From Nitrospira sp. (GTDB lineage Bacteria; Nitrospirota; Nitrospiria; Nitrospirales; Nitrospiraceae), in the NCBI GenBank assembly GCA_029194665.1, contig JARFXO010000009.1, positions 1-64,000 on the forward strand: a stretch of 64,000 nucleotides of DNA, written 5' to 3'. Position numbers and translations under genes: made by a program. Below, piece after piece: positions 63,204 through 64,000 of the stretch; the stretch's first letter is position 1; each line of letters starts with the position of its first letter. The notes below the pieces were generated by a model. It worked only from the letters and a program-made list of their open reading frames with translations, did no database searches and was not told the DNA's origin.

Positions 63204-63592
63204 TCGTGCTCGATGCTTCGGCGATTCTCGAAGTGCTGTTGTCGACACCAGCTGCTCCTTCGGTGTACGGTCGTCTCTCTGTCAATGGAGAAACTCTTCA
63301 TGCCCCGCACCTATTGGACCTAGAAATCCTCCAAGTGTTACGCCGATATTGCGCGACTGGTGAAATCACCGTAGACCGGGCGGAACAGGCTGTGGCCGAC
63401 TATCTCGATCTTCCAATTACTCGATATGCCCATGATGTCTGTGTGCGCAGGGTTTGGGAACTCCGGCAAAATTTGACGGCTTATGATGGCGTTTATGTGG
63501 CTCTGGCTGAGGCGCTTTCGGCTCCGCTGATTACGCGCGATCGAAGATTAGCGGCGGCGTCTGGACATAGGGCTATTATCGAAGTGGTGTGA
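63200..63592 (+). CDS. PIN-domain toxin (VapC-like ribonuclease)
   Basis: 130 residues from TTG 63200 overlapping the antitoxin stop; a GTG at 63206 is the alternative. PIN acidic residues are visible: Asp in IVLDASAILEVL, Glu near 43 (LDLEILQVL), Asp in LTAYDGVYVALAEAL and the final Asp in PLITRDRRLA. VapC toxins cut tRNA or rRNA. Complete pair with the preceding gene. Confidence 0.88.
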   Translation: MIVLDASAILEVLLSTPAAPSVYGRLSVNGETLHAPHLLDLEILQVLRRYCATGEITVDRAEQAVADYLDLPITRYAHDVCVRRVWELRQNLTAYDGVYVALAEALSAPLITRDRRLAAASGHRAIIEVV

Positions 63593-63680
63593 GAGAGCGT
63601 GTCGGTGATCCATGGTAGCGGTACTTGACGCTGGCGGACTTGCGCTTCAAACTAGCTCAGCACTCAGCACATTGAAGAGC

Positions 63681-63722
63681 GCGCCCGTAGCTCAGTCGGA
63701 TAGAGCATCAGCCTTCTAAGCG
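63681..63722 (+). tRNA. 5' half of tRNA-Arg (TCT), broken after the anticodon loop
   Basis: gcgcccgtagctcagtcgga starts a normal acceptor and D arm; tcagccttctaagc gives the anticodon stem and loop with TCT. After 63722 the expected stem (tga) and T arm are missing and unrelated sequence follows. No 3' half appears before 64000. It is a likely integration junction. Confidence 0.75.
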
Positions 63723-63883
63723 GTTCCAAGCCTTCCCTCTATCTCCTTGTTCAATCTGTGAAAAACCGCTCCAGTAAAGGTGTTTCGTTGTTTTTTGGGT
63801 TCAGTTTGACTCAGTTCACTTGAGGGGAATTTGGGTCAATTTTGCTCTTCTATTAACACGCCCGTAACACGTAGGGTTTTTCT

Positions 63884-64000
63884 CTAGATATGTCGGATAC
63901 GCACGACACGCCTTGACCCGTCGTGGGACGCGCTCGGCTCACCGTTCTCTGCCCCGGTTGCTCTTTCGCCTGTCTGGTCGGTTCCTGTGCCCACATGGGT
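63884..64000 (-). CDS. Possible 3' end of an integrase-type gene
   Basis: On the minus strand a frame is open from the right edge to TAG at 63884-63886, ending in a polar tail (GTGTDQTGERATGAENG, then RRVVRIRHI). Such tails occur at the ends of tyrosine integrases, and its place beside a broken tRNA fits. No catalytic residue is in view, so the identification is weak. Confidence 0.3.
   Translation of the reverse strand, partial: THVGTGTDQTGERATGAENGEPSASHDGSRRVVRIRHI

Noticed and set aside
63681-64000. Group I intron in the tRNA-Arg anticodon loop
   Set aside because: The break position would fit, but I cannot see the conserved core pairing in the 278 bases available and the 3' exon is not in the window.

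Overview
The window looks like chromosome from a Nitrospira-type bacterium (phylum Nitrospirota). This is inferred from the fairly GC-rich coding style, the mix of housekeeping genes, the CHAT/DUF928/two-partner-secretion set and the Cys-rich small proteins that begin MPGFTAExSL. There is no rRNA or other decisive marker, so the assignment is moderate.

Positions 1-8600 are the most unusual part. A cyanobactin-type PatG C-terminal-domain protein (3923-4864), two poly-gamma-glutamate-hydrolase-like genes (one cut by the left edge) and ten small ORFs lie together. All ten ORFs share a roughly 20-residue N-terminus (MPGFTAExSLxxTxxxY), followed by very different, mostly Cys-rich C-terminal parts; one carries a Kazal-type inhibitor domain. 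The layout shows two collinear units (hydrolase, PatG_C remnant, leader ORFs, 3' tail of zwf), at 1-2690 and 6298-8690, so the locus grew by tandem duplication and then decayed. I read it as a RiPP-like or leader-guided secreted-peptide system. No modifying enzyme is visible in the window.

8638-22477 holds zwf and gnd (oxidative pentose phosphate), a nucleotidyltransferase, ltaE, a 12-TM transporter, a hicBA toxin-antitoxin pair, a TIR-STAND-FGE protein, another small overlapping gene pair, a lipoprotein and a ProA-like protein whose catalytic Cys is a Ser. 22548-27750 is a methyltransferase followed by a run of lipoproteins and secreted proteins. 29353-32319 is a large NHL/FN3 beta-propeller protein. 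32330-39380 is a housekeeping block: guaB, guaA, rluB, aspS, aroC. It is followed by an HD-GYP response regulator, rph, an XTP/dITP pyrophosphatase gene and tRNA-Pro.

43643-49380 encodes a substrate-binding protein, histidine kinase and NtrC-type regulator operon plus two tiny membrane peptides. By reading, I find four sigma-54-type -24/-12 elements on the minus strand (44018, 49209, 60200, 62648). Each has a GAATC-N6-GATTC site (one with a single mismatch) about 95-145 bp upstream, suggesting a small local regulon of this NtrC-type protein, including its own operon.

49441-59826 is a surface/secretion module: DUF928, CHAT-TPR, TpsB, TpsA, small lipoprotein, exported protein and a papain-like lipoprotein. 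60397-64000 is accessory DNA: a GNAT toxin whose DUF1778 antitoxin gene was broken by an IS3 element with a nonsense codon in orfB, a VapBC-like pair, and a tRNA-Arg(TCT) gene cut after the anticodon loop, possibly next to an integrase end.
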